DNA of 64,000 bases, from NCBI GenBank assembly GCA_030432255.1, contig JAUIHS010000022.1, positions 16,562-80,561 on the forward strand, read 5' to 3'. Under the pieces are notes generated by a model. The model was not told where the DNA came from and searched no databases. It saw only the letters and a program-made list of their open reading frames with translations. A program made the translations under genes and the position numbers. Origin of the DNA: Phycisphaerae bacterium. Lineage in GTDB: Bacteria > Planctomycetota > Phycisphaerae > Phycisphaerales > UBA1924. Below are positions 53,233-60,098 of this stretch, in pieces. Position 1 is the stretch's first letter, and the number at the start of each line of letters is the position of its first letter.

Positions 53233-53458
53233 CGTGTCATCCTTCTGGAGTTTGGCCCGACGCGAGGTCGGGGAGGAGGCTGTTTCGGGCGGCGACCACT
53301 CTCAGTGCCGCGACACCTCTCCTCTGCCGCACCCGCCTCGATCTCTCACCCACACCCGGGGAATTTCGAAAAACAGCACGCCGAACACAATCCTATCTGC
53401 GGTCAATCTTCGTACGCCGCACCTCGATCCAGCCTCCACGCGCGCTAGACTGTCATTA

Positions 53459-54700
53459 ATGGAGCATCTCTCCCCACCATTGACTCAACGAGCCGCCTCG
53501 GCGGTTTCGCAGCATGTCGACGCGTTCATGGCTGCCGAAGCCGTCTGTGAAGACATCAAGGCCGCCGGACTTGCCGGCACGGTCGACCTCGCCGTGATGT
53601 TCGTCTCCGGCTCCCATGTCAAGGACATGGAGGAGATGGCCAGCATCATCCGTGATCAACTCGAACCCGGAACCCTCCTCGGCGTCTCCGGTGTCGGTGT
53701 CGTCGGCACCCACGTGGAAGTCGAGGACCAGCCGGCCATCTCTCTCTTCGCGGCGTCGCTCCCCGGCACCGAGATTCATCCCTTCCGCTACCAGGATCTT
53801 CCGCACGCCGAACCGGGTGATGAACCGGCGCTCAGGCGACTTGCCGACGCCATCGGTTCACAGGACGATCTCCGCGCGGTTTTCTTCTTCGCCGATCCCT
53901 TCTCGGTGCCTGCCTCGTCAGTCGTCGATGCCATGTCGCACGCTCTGCGACTCGCGCACCCGGAAGAGCACATCCCCATCATCGGCGGCATCGCCAGCGT
54001 CTCCCCGACTCCCGGCAGCAACGTCCTCATCCTCAATGACAATGCCATGCGCGTCGGCGCCGTCGGTATCGCCATCACCGGTGACATCACCGTCGACACC
54101 CTCGTCAGCCAGGGGTGCAAGCCCGTCAGCCAGCCGTGGGTCATCACCGACGCACAACGCAACATCATCAAGTCGCTCGGCGGACGCCGCGCCATTGACG
54201 TCCTCCACGAAACCGTCAACGCGCTGCAGGGTGAAGACCGCAAGATCCTCAAGGGCGGACTCTTCATCGGACGCGTCATCAACGAGTACAAGGATCGCTT
54301 CGGCCGCGGCGACTTCCTCATCCGCACCGTCCTCGGTGTCGATCAGCGCTCCGGCCACCTGGCGGTGGGTGACATGGTGCGCGTCGGACAGACGATCCAG
54401 TTCCACCTGCGCGATGCCGAGACCGCTTCGGAGGACCTCAACCTCCTGCTTGAGGCTCAGAAGTTGCGTCAGCCCGCCATCGGCGGACTTCTCTTCACGT
54501 GCAACGCCCGCGGCCGCGTTCTTTTCAAGCGTGCCGATCACGATGCCGCCGTCATCTGTGATGCGTTGCGCACCATCGACGATCAGGCCCTGCCCCTTTC
54601 CGGCTTCTTCGCAGCCGGCGAACTCGGCCCGGTCGGCGACGAGTCCTTCCTCCACGGCCACACAGCCAGCCTCGCCCTCTTCCGCCAGCGCCGTCCGTAA
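53459..54700 (+). CDS. FIST domain sensor protein
   Basis: 413 aa from the ATG at 53459, preceded by TAGACT 7 nt away and no Shine-Dalgarno. The N-terminal FIST domain (about 45-230) has the typical LGVSGVGVVG segment and IGGIASVSPTPGSNVLI; the FIST C domain follows (about 245-395, LFIGRVINEYKDRFGRGDFL; IGGLLFTCNARGR; LSGFFAAGELGPVG). FIST proteins are proposed to sense small ligands such as amino acids. No output domain is fused, so a separate partner is needed. Cytoplasmic. Confidence 0.9.
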   Translation: MEHLSPPLTQRAASAVSQHVDAFMAAEAVCEDIKAAGLAGTVDLAVMFVSGSHVKDMEEMASIIRDQLEPGTLLGVSGVGVVGTHVEVEDQPAISLFAASLPGTEIHPFRYQDLPHAEPGDEPALRRLADAIGSQDDLRAVFFFADPFSVPASSVVDAMSHALRLAHPEEHIPIIGGIASVSPTPGSNVLILNDNAMRVGAVGIAITGDITVDTLVSQGCKPVSQPWVITDAQRNIIKSLGGRRAIDVLHETVNALQGEDRKILKGGLFIGRVINEYKDRFGRGDFLIRTVLGVDQRSGHLAVGDMVRVGQTIQFHLRDAETASEDLNLLLEAQKLRQPAIGGLLFTCNARGRVLFKRADHDAAVICDALRTIDDQALPLSGFFAAGELGPVGDESFLHGHTASLALFRQRRP

Positions 54701-54712
54701 GAAGCCGGCGAC

Positions 54713-54918
54713 GTCGCACCGATCGGTGCGACTGTCGGCCGGGCAGAGGCAGAGCAGCGTCGAAGCCGGCAACATTCTGAGCAACTCGGCAGCCCAAATG
54801 CTTGGAAGCCTGGAAGCTTGGCGCAAACGCGAAGCGCAACGCCGGTCTGGAAACCCCGGCGCTTCCTCATCCAGGGTTAATCAGGCAATCGCTCCTCGCT
54901 CCTCGCTCCCCGCCCCCC
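54713..54918. repeat. Intergenic palindrome and heptanucleotide array
   Basis: GTCGCACCGATCGGTGCGAC (54713-54732) is a perfect palindrome, extended by imperfect GC-rich arms, 12 bp after the FIST stop, without a T run. Four GCTCCTC/GCTCCCC units lie at 54891-54918, and two GGAAGC-type units near 54800. No gene is seen in 54701-54990. Confidence 0.65.
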
Positions 54919-54990
54919 ATAATGGAATATTCCCCCCTCTCCACTCGTTCCACCCCTAAGCTACGTGTATGAACGCCTGGAGGAACCCAC

Positions 54991-56067
54991 GTGAAACTCT
55001 TCGGACTCTCCCTCATCCTTGCCGTCCCGCTGGTCCTCTCCCTCGGAGGCTTCCTCATGGCCGCTGATGAACTCCAGTTCCCGGACGATGCGCCCGCGTA
55101 CTCGCGCTCCGGATACAACATCACGCATCTCTCCGAAGATCGCATCAACGAACTCGCCGGGAAACTCACCGAGGAGGAGCGCAAGATCATCCTCAAGAAG
55201 GGCACCGAGCCCGCTTTCTGCGGCAACCTTCTCGACAACAAGCTCGATGGTGTCTACGTCTGCCGACTCTGCGAACTGCCCCTCTTCTCCTCGCAGACCA
55301 AGTTCACCTCCGGATCCGGATGGCCGAGTTTCTTCGCGCCCTTTGATCGCCATCACATTCACTACGAAGAGGACAACACGCTCGGCATGCAACGTGTGGA
55401 GATCATGTGCAAGCGTTGCGGCGCCCACCTCGGCCACGTCTTCGATGACGGCCCCCGGCCCACCGGCCTGCGCTATTGCCTCAACTCCGCATCGCTGACC
55501 TTCCACGAGAAGTCCGAGCCGATGCCGGAAGGCGCGCGCCCGGTCAAGAGCGATACCGCGTACTTCGGCGGCGGCTGCTTCTGGGGCATCGAGGATCGCT
55601 TTCAGAAACTGCCGGGCGTCATCAACGTCGTCTCCGGCTACCAGGGCGGAGACCTTGAAGAACCGACCTATCGGGAGGTCTGCACCGGAACCACTGGACA
55701 CGCCGAAGTTGTCAGCGTCACCTACGATCCCAAGGCCATCAGCTACGACGAACTGCTCGTGTGGTTCTTCCGCTTCCATGACCCCACGCAGGTCAACCGG
55801 CAGGGACCCGATGTCGGAACGCAGTACCGCTCCGCCATCTTCGCCGACAACGACGAACAACTCGCCGCAGCCGAACGCTTCATCGAAAAGGCCGCGAAGA
55901 CACCGCGCTTCGCGGGCAGGACCATTGCCACAGAGGTCGAGAAGGCCACACCCTTCTACACCGCCGAGACCAAGCACCAGGACTTCCACGAAGTCAACGG
56001 CGGAACCTGCTACATCCACCTCGATCTCGACTGGGACCTGCCGAAGGAATCCGCGCCGACGCCCTGA
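54991..56067 (+). CDS. msrBA: Exported methionine sulfoxide reductase MsrB-MsrA fusion
   Basis: 358 aa from a GTG with GGAGG upstream. A hydrophobic export segment (about 3-22) precedes MsrB (about 45-175): zinc ligands CRLC and CKRCG, SGSGWPSFF and catalytic Cys in LRYCLNSASL, plus FCG with a possible recycling Cys. MsrA follows (about 185-345) with AYFGGGCFWGIED (catalytic Cys) and GHAEVVSVTYDP, HDPTQVNRQGPDVGTQYRS. Together they repair both Met-S-O and Met-R-O diastereomers in exported proteins. The order is B then A; many known fusions are A then B. The reducing partner outside the cytoplasm is not seen here. Confidence 0.93.
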   Translation: MKLFGLSLILAVPLVLSLGGFLMAADELQFPDDAPAYSRSGYNITHLSEDRINELAGKLTEEERKIILKKGTEPAFCGNLLDNKLDGVYVCRLCELPLFSSQTKFTSGSGWPSFFAPFDRHHIHYEEDNTLGMQRVEIMCKRCGAHLGHVFDDGPRPTGLRYCLNSASLTFHEKSEPMPEGARPVKSDTAYFGGGCFWGIEDRFQKLPGVINVVSGYQGGDLEEPTYREVCTGTTGHAEVVSVTYDPKAISYDELLVWFFRFHDPTQVNRQGPDVGTQYRSAIFADNDEQLAAAERFIEKAAKTPRFAGRTIATEVEKATPFYTAETKHQDFHEVNGGTCYIHLDLDWDLPKESAPTP

Positions 56068-56095
56068 TCCGCCCGCGCTTCGATACACTCCCGGC

Positions 56096-57202
56096 ATGGC
56101 CGCGCCGACACGCCTGAACCTCATCATCGAACGCTGGGATCACCTTCCCTGGGATCACGGCTTCAGCACCCTCAGCTTCGCGCACGCGCTCGCGGCACGC
56201 CTCGATCAACTGACGCTCCTCTGCGAATCGCATGAAGGGCCGCTCGCTCAACTCGCACTCCCCGAAAACGTCGCGTTTCACTCGCTTCGCGGCGAGCAAC
56301 CCCGCCACAGCCGGCGTCCCCGCGCGTTTCAGACGTGGGTCAGGGATGCCGTCGCAACAGGGACGCCCACGCTGTCACTCACGCCACTCGTCCCCGCCGA
56401 CCTGTGGCTGCCCGCGGCGTTCCCCACGCTCCGCTCCATCGGCCACGAACTGCAGCGATCCAGCCCATACATCACATTCCTCAAGACCCGCCGCTGGATC
56501 GGCCCGCGCATCGCGGCGACGCGTCGCGTCCTGCGGCGTGAAGGTCACGGAAGCGACCGTACCCTCTTCGCGCTCGACGAACCCGGCGCCGAGCACATCC
56601 GCGCGCACATGCAGGTGCGCGACATCACCGTCATCGGCAGAGCATCGGGCCGCATGCCCACGCCGGACACCGAGGTCGTGCGCGCGAGATTTCGAGAGAC
56701 ACTGGGCATCGGGCCGGATACAACCGTTGCACTCCTGGCCGCGAGTCGCCCGGGCAGCCGCGCCGTGCGCCACATCCTCGCCGGCCTGGCACAGGCGCGG
56801 CATTCCGGCGCCGACATCGAACTTGTCACCATGGGATTCCGCCAGCATGGTGTGCTGCTCGAGGCCGATCGACTCGGGATTGCAGGTCAGGTCCACACGA
56901 TGGGCGCCACCAGCAGAATGGACGTGCTCTACGCTGCGGCGGACGTCGCACTGCTTCCCTCGACCCCGACCGGCCCCCTCGACGAATCCATGATTGCGGA
57001 CGCCATCGCCTCACACTGCGCCGTCATCGCCGGGCGCCACGCCCCCGGCGCATCTCTCGTAACGGAAGATGTCGGACTGACCATCGACGACGCGGGACCG
57101 GAAGCCTGGTGCAACGCGCTCCAACAAGGTGCGTCGACCCCAACCGACGCCGCCGATTCAGTCGACATCAACACAATGATCACCCGCCTCCTTGATGCCT
57201 GA
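56096..57202 (+). CDS. Glycosyltransferase, GT4/GT-B-like
   Basis: 368 aa from the ATG at 56096 (TACACT 6 nt upstream, no Shine-Dalgarno). The N-terminal domain reads LNLIIERWDHLPWDHGFSTL. The C-terminal Rossmann domain contains VALLAASRPGSRAVRHILAG, the TMGATSRMDVLYAAADVALL segment typical of GT4 retaining enzymes and PTGPLDESMIADAIASHCAV with the late acidic residue. It transfers a sugar from a nucleotide donor; donor and acceptor unknown. It is 29 bp after msrBA but likely has its own promoter. Confidence 0.85.
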   Translation: MAAPTRLNLIIERWDHLPWDHGFSTLSFAHALAARLDQLTLLCESHEGPLAQLALPENVAFHSLRGEQPRHSRRPRAFQTWVRDAVATGTPTLSLTPLVPADLWLPAAFPTLRSIGHELQRSSPYITFLKTRRWIGPRIAATRRVLRREGHGSDRTLFALDEPGAEHIRAHMQVRDITVIGRASGRMPTPDTEVVRARFRETLGIGPDTTVALLAASRPGSRAVRHILAGLAQARHSGADIELVTMGFRQHGVLLEADRLGIAGQVHTMGATSRMDVLYAAADVALLPSTPTGPLDESMIADAIASHCAVIAGRHAPGASLVTEDVGLTIDDAGPEAWCNALQQGASTPTDAADSVDINTMITRLLDA

Positions 57203-57297
57203 CCGACGGAGCGGAAGCTCACCAGATTGACTTCCAAAGGCAGTCCACCCCCGCGTGTCCGGTGCCGGATACCGCATGCCCAAGTAACATGCCCACC

Positions 57298-57957
57298 ATG
57301 CCCGGCATCCTCATCCTCGTCGCGTACCTCGTCGGCTCCATCCCCATCGGATTGCTCCTGGGTTTCGTGCGCGGCGTAGACATCCGTCAACACGGCTCCG
57401 GCAACATCGGTGCAACGAACACGATGCGCGTGCTTGGCAAGCGGATCGGGTTGACATGCTTCTTCCTCGACATGCTCAAGGGCGCCGGCCCGGTGGTCAT
57501 CGCTGGACTGATGCTCGATGTACTCGGAAGCAGGACGCCGGATGAGGCCGCCGCGTGGTGGTGGCTCGGCGTCGCGCTCGCGACCGTGCTGGGTCATGTC
57601 TTCCCCGTGTGGCTGCGCTTCAAGGGTGGCAAGGGTGTCGCAACGGGCTTCGGCGCCATGCTGGGGTTGTGGCCGATCGTCACGCTCGCGGGTGTGGCTG
57701 CATTCGTTGTGTGGCTGCTGGTCGTCAAGGTCACGCGCTACGTCAGTCTCGGCTCAATCGCCGGGGCTGCGAGCCTGCCTGCGGCGATCGCACTGCTGGC
57801 CGCGTGGTCCGGGAACCTCGCGCATTCGGTGCCCTTCATCATCTCGACAGGGGGGTTGGCGCTGCTGGTCCTGGTGCGACATCGCGGCAACCTCGCGCGC
57901 CTGATGCGTGGCGAGGAACCGAAGTCGAATGCACCGATCGAGTCCGGGAAGGCATAA
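57298..57957 (+). CDS. plsY: Glycerol-3-phosphate acyltransferase PlsY
   Basis: 219 aa from the ATG at 57298 (TAACAT 7 nt upstream; a further ATG at 57289). Conserved loops: YLVGSIPIGLLLG, HGSGNIGATNTMRVLG (motif 1), GHVFPVWLRFKGGKGVATG (motif 2). Five or more membrane segments. PlsY acylates glycerol-3-phosphate from acyl phosphate, the first step of phospholipid synthesis. The C-terminal 20 residues are a charged tail. Inner membrane. Confidence 0.95.
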   Translation: MPGILILVAYLVGSIPIGLLLGFVRGVDIRQHGSGNIGATNTMRVLGKRIGLTCFFLDMLKGAGPVVIAGLMLDVLGSRTPDEAAAWWWLGVALATVLGHVFPVWLRFKGGKGVATGFGAMLGLWPIVTLAGVAAFVVWLLVVKVTRYVSLGSIAGAASLPAAIALLAAWSGNLAHSVPFIISTGGLALLVLVRHRGNLARLMRGEEPKSNAPIESGKA

Positions 57958-58111
57958 ACCGCGCGATTCCTAGGGCATCTCCCCCAGCGCCACCGCTACA
58001 ACCCCCCGGATCGCGTCAGTGTGCCTCGATTGCCGGAAGCTTCCCTGTCATTCGAATCGCACAATGTGCCGATGACATTGGAGGCCACGAAGGGTCTGGG
58101 AGAAGCGAGTG

Positions 58112-58372
58112 ATGAACCGATTCCGCTTTCACGATTCCGACGAAGACAACCAACGGGACAGCCTTCCTTTCCCGAGAGGCGGCGTCTACGGCATTTCGAT
58201 TCCGCTGGATGAGCCGGGGACACTGGAAGACTTCGCCGATGATCTCTTCAAGAAGATGGACGAGTTCCAGGAAGTGCTCGACGAGGTCAATCGAGATCTC
58301 GACGAAGCCGACCGTGCACTCGACATCATCGCCCACCTGCCGCCGGACGGACCCTACTTCCCGGCCGCCTGA
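58112..58372 (+). CDS. Small acidic coiled-coil protein, unknown
   Basis: 86 aa from the ATG at 58112 (GGGAG about 9 nt upstream; GTG one codon earlier is possible). The sequence is acidic with a helical stretch (DDLFKKMDEFQEVLDEVNRD) and a Pro-rich end. No signal peptide and no family recognised. The start context and codon usage support it as a real gene. The gap before it (57958-58111) shows no other feature. Confidence 0.6.
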   Translation: MNRFRFHDSDEDNQRDSLPFPRGGVYGISIPLDEPGTLEDFADDLFKKMDEFQEVLDEVNRDLDEADRALDIIAHLPPDGPYFPAA

Positions 58373-58561
58373 GTGAGCGTCCGATACCCCGCGCACTCAG
58401 CGCGCAGGGCGTCACCTGAGCCCAGGATCTCAAGTCTCTGAAGTACAAAAGCGATGCCCCTCGGTGGAACTGTCATGGATCGCCGACCCGTTTGAGAACC
58501 CTTTTCCTCAGCGAGTCGCGGCTGTAGCGGCAGGTCGGACACCAACCTGACAGTCCCATAT

Positions 58562-58634
58562 TGTGAATGCGGTCACACCCACCGCATTCCCCACAGATTA
58601 CATTGCTTTATGAGGCGAACAAGTTCTGTTCGCC
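58562..58634 (+). promoter_or_regulatory. CRP-like site, -10 hexamer and 5' hairpin
   Basis: TGTGA-ATGCGG-TCACA (58562-58577) is a perfect CRP/FNR-family palindrome. TACATT (58599-58604) follows, placing a start near 58611, at -41.5 from the site centre. A hairpin GGCGAAC/GTTCGCC (58614-58620 with 58628-58634) lies just after. No convincing gene follows on this strand, so a small or antisense RNA is possible. Confidence 0.45.
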
Positions 58635-58666
58635 AGATTCCCCGGCAGATCCAGAAATTAGCCGCA

Positions 58667-59149
58667 TTAAGTGCCGCCCTGGGCTCCCGGCACGGACCAC
58701 ACCCGGCCTCGATCGGCTCCCGATCGCTCGTTCCGGATGAGCCAGATGGCGTCGAACGGCGACCCCAGCGAGGTGTGCACCGCCGACGCCCGCCGAACCA
58801 GCCGCTCCGCCTGACCGTCGTCCTCGATCCGGCAACTCCCCGGACCGAACTCCGCATGGATCAGCAGCCCGATCCGCTCCGCACCCGACGCCCGATAGTC
58901 ATCAATCCGCTCTGCCTTGGCCCGAACACGAGCCTCGATCGCGGCTTCATCGGGGCGATCCGCCTTCGCTGGTTCGGGATCACGGTCGTTTCGGAAAGCA
59001 GTGAGTTCAATGCCCCAGAGCGTGGGGCCGATGCGGGCCAGCCAGTCCGGACGGTCGCGCCTCGCCCTGCCGTCAGCGCTGCGTACCTCGGGGTGCAGTG
59101 CGGCAAAGACCTCGGCCACACGTCGTTCCATCTCCGCTTTCCGTCCCAT
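58667..59149 (-). CDS. Uncharacterised cytoplasmic protein
   Basis: 160 aa from the ATG at 59149 (TATGCT 6 nt upstream, no Shine-Dalgarno). The sequence is charged, with LWGIELTAFRNDRDPEPAK and RIGLLIHAEFGPGSCRIED recalling small nuclease-like or restriction-associated folds only loosely. No signal peptide. The opposite strand also has an ORF, but its composition looks like a shadow. Function not assigned. Divergent from the GT2 gene. Confidence 0.65.
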   Translation of the reverse strand: MGRKAEMERRVAEVFAALHPEVRSADGRARRDRPDWLARIGPTLWGIELTAFRNDRDPEPAKADRPDEAAIEARVRAKAERIDDYRASGAERIGLLIHAEFGPGSCRIEDDGQAERLVRRASAVHTSLGSPFDAIWLIRNERSGADRGRVWSVPGAQGGT

Positions 59150-59211
59150 GACCCGAGCATAGCAGCCCGGGCCGCGTCGTCGAATTGACGCCGGCTGTTC
59201 CGCCCTCGACG

Positions 59212-60012
59212 ATGGCTGCCATGACCGACGCCGCCTCCGACCTGCTCCCGTTGTCCGTCTCCATCGTCTGCTGCAACAACGAAGCGACGATCGAGCGCTG
59301 TGTCGCGTCCGTGGTCGGGCTGGCATCTGAGATCGTGGCGGTCGATTCGGGGTCGACGGACCGGACACTGGAGATCCTGGGCGCGCAACAGGGAGTGCGC
59401 ATCGTTGAGCAGCCGTGGTTGGGGTACGTCAAGCAGAAGCAGTTTGCCCTGGAGCAGTGTTCGCAGGCGTGGGTGCTGCACCTGGATTCAGATGAGTCGG
59501 TGGAGCCGGAACTGGCCAGGTCGATCCGGGAACTGATCGAGGGTGACGATACGGGAATTGCCGGGGCCGACGTGAATCGCAAGGTGTGGTATCGCGGCAA
59601 GCCGCTGAATCATGCATGGCAGCCAGAGTGGCGGCTGCGGCTGGTGCGTCGGGGGCGGGCGAAGTGGGGTGGTTTCGACCCGCATGACGCGATGGAGATG
59701 GTTGATCCCGATGCGCGCACGTTGAAGTTGCGCGGCGACCTTCGGCATGACTCGGTCTCGGACATTGCAACGTTCCTGTCGCGACAGGTGTCACACGCGC
59801 GTATCGGAGCGAAGTCGGCATTCGATGCCGGGAAGCGATCGAAGGTCACGAAGTTGGTGACTTCACCAGTCGGTGCCTGGCTCAAGCAGATGGTGCTTCG
59901 GCGCGCGTTCATGGATGGCTGGCGCGGCTGGCTCGCCGCCGCCGCGACTGCGATGGCCACGTGCATGAAGCATTGCGTTTTGCTTGAACTGGAAGAGGAA
60001 GATAGGCGCTAG
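59212..60012 (+). CDS. Family 2 glycosyltransferase (WaaE/KdtX-like)
   Basis: 266 aa from the ATG at 59212 (ATG at 59221 equally possible). GT2 core: LSVSIVCCNNEATIERCVAS, IVAVDSGSTDRTLEIL and the DxD-like HLDSDESV. Then QPEWRLRLVRRGRAKWGGF with the YRGKPLNH segment typical of WaaE-type enzymes, which add a glucose to the inner core of lipopolysaccharide. The C-terminus has an amphipathic helix (LAAAATAMATCMKH). Inner-membrane face, acts on a lipid-linked sugar. Acceptor unproven. Confidence 0.88.
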   Translation: MAAMTDAASDLLPLSVSIVCCNNEATIERCVASVVGLASEIVAVDSGSTDRTLEILGAQQGVRIVEQPWLGYVKQKQFALEQCSQAWVLHLDSDESVEPELARSIRELIEGDDTGIAGADVNRKVWYRGKPLNHAWQPEWRLRLVRRGRAKWGGFDPHDAMEMVDPDARTLKLRGDLRHDSVSDIATFLSRQVSHARIGAKSAFDAGKRSKVTKLVTSPVGAWLKQMVLRRAFMDGWRGWLAAAATAMATCMKHCVLLELEEEDRR

Positions 60013-60098
60013 GCATTTCGGCATTCGGCATTTGGCATTCGGTATTCGGCAGTTGCGCCCTTCCGGCACGAATGCCTCAATGCCCAGTGCCGAGTGCC
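60012..60098. repeat. Inverted pair of GGCATTY heptamer arrays
   Basis: Six units of GGCATTY type (60012-60054, one extra base after the first) and four complementary GAATGCC/GAGTGCC units (60070-60098, one extra base) fill the convergent gap, similar to the arms at 6003-6166. Confidence 0.8.

Noticed and set aside
58610..59188. Plus-strand open frame of 192 codons after the CRP-like site
   Set aside because: Arg/Pro/Ser-rich composition without family features; the opposite strand reads as a normal protein. Kept only as a possible non-coding transcript.
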